This document shows, one piece after another, positions 1-12,600 of a DNA stretch of 64,000 nt. The notes under the pieces were generated by a model. That model made no database searches and was not told the origin of the DNA. It saw only the letters and a list, made by a program, of their open reading frames with translations. The DNA is from Plazaster borealis (lineage: Eukaryota > Echinodermata > Asteroidea > Forcipulatida > Labidiasteridae), in assembly GCA_021014325.1 (NCBI GenBank), contig CM037470.1, forward strand, positions 2,790,001 to 2,854,000. The letters are read 5' to 3'. The translations under genes were made by a program, and so were the position numbers. Position 1 is the first letter of the stretch, and every line of letters begins with the position of its first letter.

Positions 1-1512
1 TCTAACAATTTTAAAATTTCCATCTCAAAAGAAAGAAAAGCAGAAAAGAAAACAAACAAATTTATAGATAAATAGAAATTAGATAATTTTATCTTCACTT
101 TGTCAAAATACTCAATAATAATTATTGTAATGCGCCCTTATGAAAATGATCAAAAGCGCATAACATGTTTTAAAGTTCATGGAAAGGAAGAAAAAGATAA
201 AGAAACAAGACTGGTCACCAGGCCAGTGCCCAAACCACAGTATGGGGATACCTCTGTCCCGCCAACAGAGAACTATTACATAAACCTTACCCTGCTGGCA
301 TCGGTAATGTTTCGATCTTTTGCGTGTGTTGTGACATGTTATATGTTTTGCATCGTATAATATAAAAGAAGATTGAAGTTTTGCATGTGGTGGATAAAAA
401 ATAATTAATTTAAGTTAATTCCTACTGTATGATCGTTTGTTATTTTTTCTTTATCTTTCTCTAGTTTTTTTTTTCAATTTCTTTTTCTTCTTCAATGTTA
501 TAGTACACACGATTTGGGCTCCATTTTAGCACGGCTACACACGATTTCGGCTACATCTAAGCACTGGCTATCCAAACGATTTGGGCTACATTGAGTACCC
601 GGCCACATGAAGGTATTTGCCTTCGTTTTGGTGCTGCACATTACGTGCTAATGTAATTTTGTTTTCGTCTGAGCAGTGCCATTATAGGCAATGTGAAAAT
701 AGTGATGTTGGGTCATGTGTGTATAACCTGGCTATAGTCTAATTTCAAGGAGCTAGCATTGTGTTCAAACCAATTTTTTTTTTGAAAGATCCGTAAATAG
801 TCTGTAAATTATCTGTGATTAGCAACCTTGCAACGTAACACCAGAGTAGCTATAGCTTAAACAGCTCCCACCGAAACGATCCCTGAAACCATAAGGCGAC
901 GCCATTCACCGTTCAGCTTCACCGGTCAAACTCCCTATCCTCGACTAATTACATTAACGCCTAATTAAACATTAATTAATTGAGTAGAAACTGAAGCCTA
1001 TACATTCAGAACAAACACCATGATCGATCTTTTTCGTTTGAAAGAAGAAGAAGAAGAAAAAGACAAAAGACAATGGTGCAAGACAAATAATTCGGTCTCT
1101 GGCGTCATGGCTTTAGGCGCCCCGCGATCCGTCAACGAGTTCCGGATAAATTAGACTTTGATAAAAAAACACCCGCTATATGTCTGACCCTGGAACATCC
1201 ATTTGCCTTTACTGCCGTAATATGTTTTTTTGCGAACGCAAGTTAACCTAATTGTAATTTCATAATTGTGTACACTTAAAATGTACCTTTTAAAATGCAA
1301 CCGTGCGTTACTTCGTGTTCGTTTGTAGCGTTTAATAATAACTAGTTTAAGTACGGTACATTACCAGCTTCATGATACCCGGCCGTATCTAGTATGCAGA
1401 CCGGCTAGAGCAAAAGACAATATTTATAAGTATCAAAAGCTTCGTGAATTGTAATAATTCTTCTGGATGAACTGGTACCCAGGATGAGCTCACACGTAGA
1501 AAGCTTTCTAGC
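1..1512. other. Unassigned AT-rich intergenic DNA
   Basis: I see no exon with both good splice sites and no recognisable protein here. There is a short inverted/direct motif near 505-600 (repeats of 'acgatttgggctaca'), and otherwise unremarkable AT-rich sequence. Confidence 0.5.
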
Positions 1513-1889
1513 TTAAAGGCACTGAACACGTTTGGAAATTGTCAAAGACCAGTGTTCTCACTCCCCGTATCCCAACATATGCATAAAATAACAAGCCTGT
1601 GAAAATTTGGGCTCAATTGGTCATCGAGGTTGCAAGAAAATGATGAAAGAAAAAACACCCTTGTTGTACAAATTTGTGTGCTTTCAGATAGGAATAAAAG
1701 GCTTCTTGCAAGAAGTCTTTTATTATTTTAGTGAGAAATTACCTCTTTCTCAAAAACTACGTTACTTCAGAGGGAGTCGTTTCCTACAATGTTCTATACT
1801 ATCAACAGCTCTCCGTTGCTTGTTACCAAGTAAGTTTTTATGCTAATATTTGTTTTGAGTCATTACCAAACGTGTAACGATACCTTTAA
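1513..1889 (+). mobile_element. MITE family A copy 1
   Basis: Non-autonomous element bounded by TTAAAGGCACTGAACACG and its near-inverse ending in CCTTTAA. The centre has the inverted core CTTCTTGCAAGAAG. It has no coding capacity. The ends and TTAA target are piggyBac-like (inference). Confidence 0.85.
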
Positions 1890-2122
1890 ATATGTCTTCT
1901 TCTTCTTCTTGGTCCAATAAAACTTTACACCGTCTTCAATAGAACCGCGTTCCGTCACTAAAAGGTCATTCAATAAATCCATAATACTCTATGAAATTAT
2001 TGTGAACATTGTAGAGTTTATTCCGACGTGTGAAAGTGTCAGCTGGGTAGAACTGTAAATAACATCTGCTGTTTTCCGGAATAGCCCAAATCTATTGCTA
2101 CCTCCCTTTAGATCTTACTTTA

Positions 2123-2498
2123 TTAAAGGTATCGTACACGTTTGGTAATGACTCGAAACAAATAATATTAGCATAAAAACTTACTTGGTAACGAGCAACG
2201 GAGAGCTGTTGATAGTATAAAACATTGTAGGAAACGACTCCCTCTGAAGTAACGTAGTTTTTGAGAAAGAGGTAATTTCTCACTAAAATAATAAAAACTT
2301 CTTGCAAGAAGTTTCTATTCCTATCTGAAAGCACACAAATTTGTACAACAAGGGTGTTTTTTCTTTCATCATTTTCTTGTAACTTCGATGACCAATTGAG
2401 CCCAAATTTTCACAGGCTTGTTATTTTATGCATATGTTGGGATACACCGAATGAGAACACTGGTCTTTGACAATTACCAAACGTGTACGATGCTTTAA
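2123..2498 (-). mobile_element. MITE family A copy 2
   Basis: Full-length copy in the opposite orientation to copy 1, only about 230 bp away. It keeps both terminal inverted repeats and the central palindrome. Confidence 0.85.
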
Positions 2499-2578
2499 AG
2501 AAAGAAAAACATTGAATAAAATGAGGTACAAAGTTACACACCCTCTTACAAGCACGAAATATCAGATGTAGAAAGCCT

Positions 2579-2776
2579 GGGCCCAGAATCATAGAGCTGC
2601 TTAAGCACAAAAAGTAGCTAAGCACAACACAATTATGCTTCCCAGAATAAGGTTACCAGCCAAAAGAGCATGACACATGCACCATTTTTGTCTGGTATCC
2701 TGCTAATGTTTGCTTAGAACAAAACTAGTTAGCAAAATATTCTGTTTAAAAAGCAGCGCTGTGAAATTGTGGGCCC
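2579..2776. mobile_element. Foldback MITE family F ('GGGCCCAATTTCATAGAGC' ends), copy 1
   Basis: Starts 'gggcccagaatcatagagc' and ends with the inverse '...gctgtgaaattgtgggccc'. The interior repeats 'gcttaagcac' and 'gctaagcac'. The same element recurs near 26.3, 41.1, 42.6 and 50.2 kb. Confidence 0.75.
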
Positions 2777-3299
2777 TCTTCTCTTTAATTTGAGAATTTC
2801 AGTTTTCCACAAAAATTAACCTGATAATAATCCTGAAATCCCTAAACACTCACATAAAACATAAATTGGAAAAAAAAGTACCATCCCTTTGAAGATTGCC
2901 GTCCAATTCTGACTAAGGGTGAACGAACTATTATGAGTATTTTTCCCCAGGGGCACCCGGCATTTATTTAGCCACCCACTTCATTGAGTACATCACAGCT
3001 AATTTAATTCCATGTTATATTTTTTACCAAAGGCCCATGGCATCTAAAAAGCGCACCCTTGACTAAAAATTGCTCATTTTTGCGATGAAAAACCCCTCTC
3101 ACCTCTTTTTATCAAAACACTTGGTAAATGTTTGAAGATGGTGGCATGAGCTCGAGAATAAAATCAATACTTCGATGAGACGTGCTTCATTCGGTGTCCC
3201 AAAAATATATTTCGGAAGCATCTTCTTTTTTCCCCCCATCCACACATAGCTTGAAATAACCAAACAACATTCATCTTTTCTATTGGCGCCTAAAAAAAA
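2777..3299. other. Unassigned intergenic DNA
   Basis: No recognisable gene or repeat. An open frame on the minus strand (3099-3428) runs into the presumed promoter of the CART-type gene and resembles no protein I know. Confidence 0.4.
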
Positions 3300-3559
3300 A
3301 TGTGCGATCGACCACGAGCTGTGATACGCCACACTAACAGTGCATCGCGGTTCGCATGCGCGTGCCGTCGAACTCGATTGGACGGTCGGAATTTGCAATG
3401 CAAATGAGCTAACCGCGGGCGATAACACTATATGAAGTTGCGTTTATTACTGCGGACACTCAAGCTTTAGCTCTTGTTGGCGACCACGGATCACGGCAGT
3501 TCGCGGTTTTACCTTTTGAAAAGTAGTATACACACAAAGCATTTTATATTTTTTTCAAA
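3300..3559 (+). promoter_or_regulatory. Presumed promoter and 5' UTR of the CART-type gene
   Basis: Local GC and CpG content rises between about 3300 and 3500, in contrast to the AT-rich surroundings. A TATA-like 'actatatgaag' lies at about 3427-3437, so transcription may start near 3455-3470. The ATG of the signal-peptide exon follows at 3560 in the context 'caaaATGa'. This is positional inference only; no transcript evidence is visible. Confidence 0.35.
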
Positions 3560-3637
3560 ATGACTATCAGAGGAGCGACAATACTTTTTCTAGTCGTAGC
3601 TGTTTTGGCAGCTTTAAGTACGTCGACATATGGGGAG
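3560..3637 (+). CDS. CART-type gene exon 1: signal peptide
   Basis: Starts ATG ACT ATC and encodes 26 residues: basic MTIRG, then the hydrophobic core ATILFLVVAVLAAL, then a small polar stretch STSTYGE. This is a textbook signal peptide. It ends at a strong donor (gag|gtaagt) in phase 0. No upstream in-frame ATG is seen. Confidence 0.8.
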
Positions 3638-6600
3638 GTAAGTACCAAATTAATTAACAAACACTTTATCTCTTGTGGCATGACAAATCAGTTTTGTCTT
3701 TAATTTTGTTTGATTACTGGAAGTGTTTCCGTTTCAAACGATTTAGCCTTTTGAGATAATGGTGGACACTACACGAGTGCACCGTTTGGTTTGGGTGTAT
3801 TATAGACAAATTTACCCAAACCTAATAGTGCCATAGTATTGTGTCCATCATACCTCAAAATGGCTTTTTGAGCGTTGACTGGAAACAGAAATTAGTAAAT
3901 CATCGGATTTTGTCACAATTTTCTCTCTCATATTTTGTTTCGGTTTTGAACGGCAAATTGACAAATCGACTCTTGGACAGTGTGTTCAATACTTGTCTGG
4001 AAAGATATTAATTAAATGAAATATCTAATATGAAAATAGAAAAAATAAAACGAACTAAGATTTTGTTTATTTTTACTTTTACGATAAGCCATGAATTTGG
4101 GTCCTGAAGTGAATAACGTAAAACAGATCCGTAACGTAATTACAGCACGTAATTTACGTAATTTTACTTTTCGTGAACGTAGAGATTTAGAAAGAACCCT
4201 TAGTCTTATATGAATGTATTTTGTTATTTTTATTTTTTTATTATTGTTGTTTAACTTGTAAGAAATTAACCAACACGTTGGCACTCAGAATTGATAGAAG
4301 GACACTATTTTATAAGATAAAATATTTGTATACTGAAAAAAACATTTAATTGTCTTTAAAACAGTGATAGATTTTAAATCAACGGAAATCGAGATTTATA
4401 GGGAATTCCAAAGTGCGGCAGTTCGAGGGAAAAAGCTAGTAGAATATCTTGCAGTATTGGCCTTTGGAACAGACTAGATATACAATGAAGGGATGAGATA
4501 TTTTCGAGCATTTTGTACGACATATCTACGGAGCTCTGGAAACGCCATCCAATTTGCTGAGATCCTGGGATATTTATCTCAGCATAGCGACATCCCATAC
4601 AGAAAAAAAGCTGTCCTCCCCAGATAAATCTCTCGGGATGTCGACATCTTAGCAACAAGATGTCGACATGACGAGAAATATTTCCTTTTCAGTCATACTA
4701 TTTTCATGTTTTGTCGGGAATTCGACATACTTCTTTAAAACTGTCGACATCTTTATATAAATTATCTGTGACGTCGTCATCCTACTATCAAACTGTCGAC
4801 ATCTTTATATAAGTTATCTGTAAAGTTGACATTCTATTTTTCAATCTGTCGACATTTTTAGATATTATCTGTGACGTCGTCATCCTACTTTCAAACTGTC
4901 GACATATTTATATAAATTATCTGTAAAGTTGACATTCTATTTTTCAATCTGTCGACATTTTTAGATATTATCTGTGACGTCGTCATCCTACTTTCAAACT
5001 GTCGACACATTTAGATAAAGTTGACATCCTATTTTCAATCTGTCGACATCTTTAGATAAATTATCTGTTCAGTTGACATTCTATTTTCTAGATTTCATCT
5101 CAAGTTCTCGACAAGTTGGATGGCACTTCCAGAATTACGTTGCCTATCAATGACACGGGATGCCGTAATTCAATTACTTATACAAAGTGTTACAGGCTGT
5201 ATATGTTTCACAAATCATTCCAATCAATTATTTCAAGCACAGCTTTAATGTTAAGCAATTTCATAAAGTGTAAAATTTGAAACCAGCACTGGAGCGCATC
5301 CGTGACGAACTCATTAAAGTATAGTGCACAAAGTGTTCCATCAATATTCGCCATTTAAAATTGTATTATCCATCTTGGGGAGCTCAAATTACTTCAGTCT
5401 CATAACATTTCAAAAACTTATGAAAGATGAAATGAATACAATTTTGTATAAAGTGAGGGGGGAAAAAAGTAAAGCGCGCGTAATAAAACACACCAGCGGC
5501 TCATTTCGTCCGGAAATTGCCAATGCAATTATGATAATCTTGTTTAGTTTTTTCGAATGCATTCATGTGACCTTTTGGTTGAAGTCAAGTGCCGCGACAT
5601 TAAAAACACTTAACGGTGGCTGGAATTACTTTTGCGGGGTTAGTCGCCGAAAGGGGACGTGTGACATTAATTAATGCCAAGTAAAGGTTCTGAAGGCTAT
5701 GTTTTATTTGTAATGTAGACGGGTCTGGGTTGTCAGTCGACAAACGAGCCCCGATTTAAAGGCACTGAACACGTTTGGTAATTGTCAAAGACCAGTGTTC
5801 TCACTTGGTGTATCCCAACATATGCATAAAATAACAAGCCTGTGGCAATTTGGGCTCAATTGGTCATCGAAGTTGCAAGAAAATGATGAAAGAAAAAACA
5901 CCTTTGTTGTACAAATGTGTGTGCTTTCAGATAGGAATAAAAACTTCTTGCAAGAAGTTTTTATTATTTTAGTGAGAAATTACCTCTTTCTCAAAAACTA
6001 CGTTACTTCAGAGGGAGTCGTTTCCTACAATGTTTTATACTATCAACAGCTAGTGAGAACACTGGTCTTTGACAATTACCAAACGTGTACGATGCCTTCT
6101 GAGCCATAGCCATTAGCCAAAGACGACCACTTTGGCTAACATTGCCAAGAATCATTTACAAGAAAATTGCCCACATCTACGTCTACAAAATAAATTATCT
6201 TGGAAATCGTAAGTGTTTTCCTTTTCGAGAGGACACTTAAAATGAATATTAAAAATCGACCGCCATTGTTCCCATTCGTGGCCAGAGCTCGAAAGCACAA
6301 TGGGTGTTGATGCTCCAAACGCAACACGCATTATCACATCTTTCTGGTTAAAGGTACTGTACACGTTTGGTAATTGCTCAAAATATCTATTAGCATAAAA
6401 ACTTACTTGGTAACGAGCAACGGAGAGCTGTTGGTAGTATAACACATTGTGAAAACGACTCCCTCTGAAGTAATGTAGTTTTTGAGAAAAAGGTAATTTC
6501 TCACTAAAATAATAAAAACTTCTTGCAAGAAGTTTTTATTCCTATCTGAAAGCACACAAATTTGTACAACAAGGGTGTTTTTTCTTTCATCCTTTTCTTG

Positions 6601-9600
6601 CAACTTCGATGACCGATTGAGCCCAAATTTTCACAGGCTTGTTATTGTATGCATATGTTGGGATGCACCAAGTGAGAACACTGGTCTTTGACAATTACCA
6701 AACGTGTTCAGTGCCTTTAATTTAGTGCGTTAACAAAAACTACCTGATTTTGTTGACATGTCTTTAATAAAGTCAAAGCTGCGTGGGTTGACTGGCAGTG
6801 CGATTTGTTTGTGTTTTCCTGCGGGGTTTGTAGTGACTCGGCCGGAGCAGTCGTTGAAGACAAGTGGTTTTAAGTTAGAGATCCGTTGTGGGTAGTCTTG
6901 CATGGTCTGGCCGTGTACCAGGAAAGCCCCAAGTGGTTATTAAAGACTAACATGCTCTCAACGTGTGTGTCTTTCAAACCAAACTGGCCATGTTTAGCCT
7001 AAAGATCAAGCCCATCATTTTATAATGTTCTCCCATATTCCCTAAGCTGTAAAAACAAAATCTATGTTATACTGGGCGGCGTGGGTGGGTGCCAAAAGTT
7101 TCAGTAAAATTTACATGTATGGGCGTACAAATAAAATATACACTACATTATTGTAAACGGTCGATGAGTAATATAGCTCATTAAAGGTATCGTACACGTT
7201 TGGTAATGACTCAAAACAAATATTAGCATAAAAACTCAAAACAAATGACTCAAAACAAATATTAGCATAAAAACTTACTTGGTAACAAGCAACGGAGGGC
7301 TGTTGATAGTATAAAACATTGTAGGAAACGACTCCTTCTGAAGTAACGTAGTTTTTGAGAAAGAGGTAATTTCTCACTTAAATAGTAAAAACTTCTTGCA
7401 AGAAGCCTTTTATTCCTATCTGAAAGCACACACATTTTTGTACAACAAGGGTGTTTTTTCTTTCATCATTTTCTTGCAACTTAGATGACCAATTGAGCCG
7501 AAATTTTCACAGGCTTGTTATTTTATGCATATGTTGGGATACATCAAGTGAGAACACTGGACCTTTACAATTTCCAAACGTGTTCAGAGCCTTTAAAACA
7601 GCTAATGTCGCTATGCACTTGTATACATTGTATGGATTGGGCGCAATATAAATAAATAACATTATTATTAGGCCTAATATAAGTGTAATTTTTGACCCAC
7701 TCCGTCGTGTACAATTTACGGTTGATTGCCGTATTTAAACTGTGCGTTTGAATAGAAAAGTAAAAACATCAGCTTAAATACATCAATGGAAGTATAAAGA
7801 TGCATTTTTCTTGCTCAGTCGTTTTGCATATCTTGGGTAGTTATGACGTCATTCTGCTTTAGGTAACGCCCTCTTTACACAATCATAGCTCAAACGATTT
7901 ACCAGAAGCCCATGCGTTGAGTAAGCAGTTTTACTTAGAATTTTACGCAAGAATTTCTCAAGATCTTGACCTGCCCTGTAAACAATATTTTGCGAAAAGA
8001 CTTCAAAATTTCAAGAGTTTGTTATAGCAAGAGTTTCGGTCATACACGAACATTGGCCAGTCTTGAAGTGGGAAGTAACAAAATCCATGCGCTTGCGATC
8101 AATCCGTGCGCGTACGACGTGAATCACCATCACCAACATCGATCATCATCACCATCAATCAGGCGGTTCATCCCTAGTTGGGTGAAGCCCTCCTGCGGCA
8201 ATTTCCATTCTCTTCAGTCACTTGTCATTCTACTCCATGTTGCCGTGTTCATATTGTGATTTCATCTCTACATCTCTCTTCTTGTTTTTTCCTCTCTTTT
8301 TTTCTTCCTCTTCGTCTTCTCCTGCCTGCCCTTGGTTGCTATTCTGCGAGTCAAGTCTCGTGGTCCACCTCTCATATCTTGCCATCTTGCTAAGTGACCT
8401 GCCCGTCTCCAATTCATTTCCTTGACCTTCTCCATAATATCGTTGACCCTTTTTATTTTTAGGCCCTTTTCGAAACGACCGGCTTCGGCTTTGGATTCGG
8501 CTCAGGCTCCGTTCTCTCGTCTGAATCCCTGAACGCATAGCACGCGTAGTCAAAACAACTGAGGGGCCTCGCTAGCCTGAGCCGAATCCGAAGCCGAAGC
8601 CGGTCGTTTCGAAAAGGGCCTTAGTCTGATGTGCGTGTGTCTGACTTTTCCCCGCAATGATACACTGAGCCCTCTCATTTCCAACAAAGTACTGGTAGCT
8701 AGTCTACTATCTCCCTCTTTTGGTTTTGTGCAATCTTGGTCGCTTATTGGAGAGGTCTTTGTTGATTCATTTAACAGGATTTTTGAGAGGGTTTCATGCT
8801 GAGGTTTCCAGCGTAACTTCTGTCAGATTTCACGGCCTCCTCTGTGTTACCGATAATTGCGTTGGATGTCACTTAAACCAGGAAGGCTACACCGTCAGAT
8901 AGATTAATTGGCTCGGGTCTTATTCCGATAGAGGAGGTCAAGTGGTTTTTCTAGATTTTATACTTCTATCCCAGGACGAAGGTCGGGAAATCCTCTTGAT
9001 TGGGTTTAGTGTTAGCCATGGAAATAGATTACTGTTTTGATATACATTCAATCGATTTGGGGGTTGAGAGATTTATTATGATTCTTAAGTGAGCGCTGGT
9101 AACACCAAGTCATGGCACATTTGATTTATTTCAGTTCAAAAGAGAAAACTTTCGAGTATTAGTGAACCTATTATGTTCACTCATATACTTTGTGCACAAA
9201 AGTGTACAGACATGCGTACAAACCTACCCAGATCTAACCCTCTGATAAAGTGGAGCCATCTGTTCGTTGTGGCAAGCTTCCAGGGCCCAATTTCATGGCT
9301 CTGCTTACCTTGAAGGTATCGTACACGTTTGGTAATTACTCAAAACAAATATTAGCATAAAAAACTTACTTGGTAACAAGCAACGGAGAGCTGTTGATAG
9401 TATAAAATATTGTAGGAAACGACTCCCTCTGAAGTAACGTAGTTTTTGAGAAAGGTAATTTCTCACTAAAATAATAAAAACTTCTTGCAAGAAGTTTTTA
9501 TTCCTATCTGAAAGTACACAAATTTGTACGACAAGGGTGTTCTTTCTTTCATCATTTTCTTGCAACTTCGATAACCAATTGAGCCGAATTTTTCACAGGC

Positions 9601-12600
9601 TTGCTATTTTATGCATATGTTGGGATACACCAAGTGAGAACACTGGCCTTTGACAATTTCCAAAGGTGTTCAGTGCCTTTAAGCAAAGAATCGGCGACTA
9701 CGGAAGCAGAGAATTCCGCGCTTACGTCAAGCGTATTCCACGGGTTAGCAGGGAATTTTTGCTTGTGCGCGTGCGTACTCGACGTTACTAGGCATTCTTC
9801 GCTTACACAGGATGCGCAGAAATTCGGCGCTTGCACAGTAAGCGGAGAATGATGATCGCAAGCACACAATTCAGCGGTAAGCTGAGCCATGAAACTGGGC
9901 GCAGATGTCTTGCTAACAGCCTGTGCTAGATTCTGAGGTTTCCAACACCCCCCCCCCGCCAATCAAACTTGTTTGTTTATTAGGGGCCAGTATTTAAAGG
10001 CATCGTACACGTTTGGTAATTTGAGCCTATTGTTTGTTTCAAACCTATGGTAGCCTATCCTGTGAAAATTTAATTTCAAAAGGTGGTAGCGTTTTTGAGA
10101 TATTGCCGAAATTCTGAAGCGGTTATGTCCACGCAGGAAGAATAATCTGCATTGGAATACACACTCTGAGAAGCGTTTCGCGTAACGCTTCTCAGATTCA
10201 AATGTTTTGGTGGATAAAAAGTGATATATTTTTCCATAACCGCAGTACTTCGATGTGAAAAGTTTCTCAAAATGCATTAATCCAAAGCTGCTGTACTTCT
10301 TACCAAGTAAGTTTGTATTGCCGTTAAATGTCAGAGTCATTACCAAACGTGTACGATGCCAACTCCCACACTTAAAGTGGTTTTTGCACCACCGTCGATT
10401 GGGCATCCATATTGAGATAAACACCTCTGGTTAAATCAAGAAACATGAATATTATAGATGAATGTAAAACGTAAAATGTTTTAAATGGATTTAGTATCAA
10501 GTTTGTACCCCATAAAGATAAGCTATTGGCTCGGATGAAGTCACTTCAGTGGGTGGGGGCGGGGGACGGGTAGCCTCTCTAGCCCCCCCTCCCCCAACTC
10601 GGTCAGCTTGGGGCGTCGTGGTATCTTTCCTCGCCTTCCATCTCTAGGATCACGGTTCAAATCCCACCGGGGCACTATGTGGATTGGGTTTTTCAGTCCC
10701 TTCCTGATTGCGTGGGTTTTCCCTGGAATATTTCTCTGGGGTTTTCCTCCCACATATTAAACTGAAACTTCCTTCCTTGTCTTCTCTCCATTGGGTTATT
10801 GGCTAGTACAGTGATTAAGTTCGCTTTTCTGAGAGTCCTCAGCTTCATAACCAAAATGAAAAAAATAATAACATGAAAGTGCCCTTATTTCTTTAGTTGA
10901 ACTTGTTGGCAAAATCTCTTTCCAGATCCCCCACCGTATACCGACTCTTAATCCCAATAGGCCCACACTATATTGCCATGGGCACCAGTTGCAACATAGG
11001 CCCACACTATATTGCCATGGGCACCAGTTGCAACATAGGCCCACACTATATTGCCATGGGCACCAGTTGCAACATAGGCCCACACTATATTGCCATGTGC
11101 ACCAGTTGCAACATAGGCCAAAGTTGGCCTCTAAGTTTCAAAATAACAACTTTCGAAAATTCAGTCTTCAACTTTTAGTAAAACACTGTACCAACACCTA
11201 CAAGTTTGTTCTTCTTTTTTATTCAAAGTGAAACGAAGAAGGCAGTCAAATAAGAAGAAAGACAGTTAGACTTCCAATCAGAAACGCTTGTATCTGTCTC
11301 TTTTTAACCCAAAATAATAATTGGGAAAAGACAGGACCCAGGTGTTCAAATAAAACTTAATTACCTCTTTAAATGTTTCGCTTCATTTAATTTCCAGGGG
11401 ACCCGAACGAAAGCGCTCAATTTGGCCCTCAACAATTGACCCATTTTAGAAAATCATCGATAAATTTACCCAATTTGTTGAGAAGTGCGCCTGCCGTTTG
11501 GAATGAAGAGTCGACGGTATTGATTCATCAGCACGCCCCGGTAACGGATAGAGGGTTCGCGGACCGAAATGGGGGCATGTACTCTCCATGCGGTTACACG
11601 TTTAGTTTCCAAGTGAAAGTGTGGCCACGGAACCCGATGTCCGCCACACTTAAACACAAAAATACCCCAGGGATATTTACTTTCAAACAGGGTGGCTAGA
11701 GTTGGGCAGCGGACCTCAAGCCTCTGTAATAACGTTACTGAAATAATCAATGTTTTTCATGAAAACCAATCCTTTAACTTGTTCAAATTCATACTCACAT
11801 TAATTTTCATAAGCCTACTTCATGAACATTTCTGAACTGTCCATAACCAAAAATGAATTTGAATTAAAGAAGTAACCAAGCATGCATGTTTTACAAGACA
11901 GAAAAATAAATAAGTATGGAGGCATTTTCTAGAAGCTGAGGCTTGAAGGACGGACAAACAGAATGTAAACAGGAATAAGAACGTACGGACAGACAGGTTG
12001 AACAAAGTAACAATAAAAATAACAATAAGTTTAAAGGTATCGTACACGTTTGGCAATGACTCAAAACAACTATTAGCATAAAAACTTACTTGGTAACAAG
12101 CAACGGGGAGCTACGTTACTTCAGAGGGAGTCGTTTCCTACAATGTTTTATACTATCAACAGCTCTCCGTTGCTTGTTACCAAGTAAGTTTTTATGCTAA
12201 TATTTGTTTTGAGTCATTACCGGTATGCATTAGAACGATACCTTTAAGAAACGCATTGAGAGCTCTTTTACTTTGTCTTGAACAAAATTTTACAAGTTAA
12301 ATATTATTTCAATGATATATAAATGCCGCTGACCAAGTACTTATTGAGGTGGCGATAATTTTGTGCATGTTTTTAAATCTAGGCTAATATATCTTGAATG
12401 GATAAGTGACGACTCAGCATGGTTAAGTAATACAGTGGCACGGTCAATGGAATGACCTAGAATCTACCATCCGTAGCACTTTATATATGCATCGATTGAA
12501 CTCTCTAACACTGCGCAAGCCAAGGCGTTAAATACAACACTGCCCAAATTTGGATGTTAAATAAGACACCGAAGGTGTTAAAACGAGATATTAATACTGA

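Noticed and set aside
2098..2334. Recurrent open frame of about 80 residues (containing NFLQEV and VTSEGVV) found at a dozen places
   Set aside because: It is the translation of the family A MITE interior. Frames are broken in many copies, the element is largely palindromic, and no start or splice context is shared.
3099..3428. 109-codon minus-strand frame next to the CART-type promoter
   Set aside because: No known protein pattern, no splice or promoter support; probably chance.
8230..8553. 107-codon basic/acidic open frame on the minus strand
   Set aside because: It overlaps a LINE remnant in a different frame and a foldback element; its low-complexity charge pattern comes from polypyrimidine sequence.
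10796..11178. Open frames with a repeated 13-residue peptide
   Set aside because: They are produced by the 39-bp tandem repeat; no exon structure.
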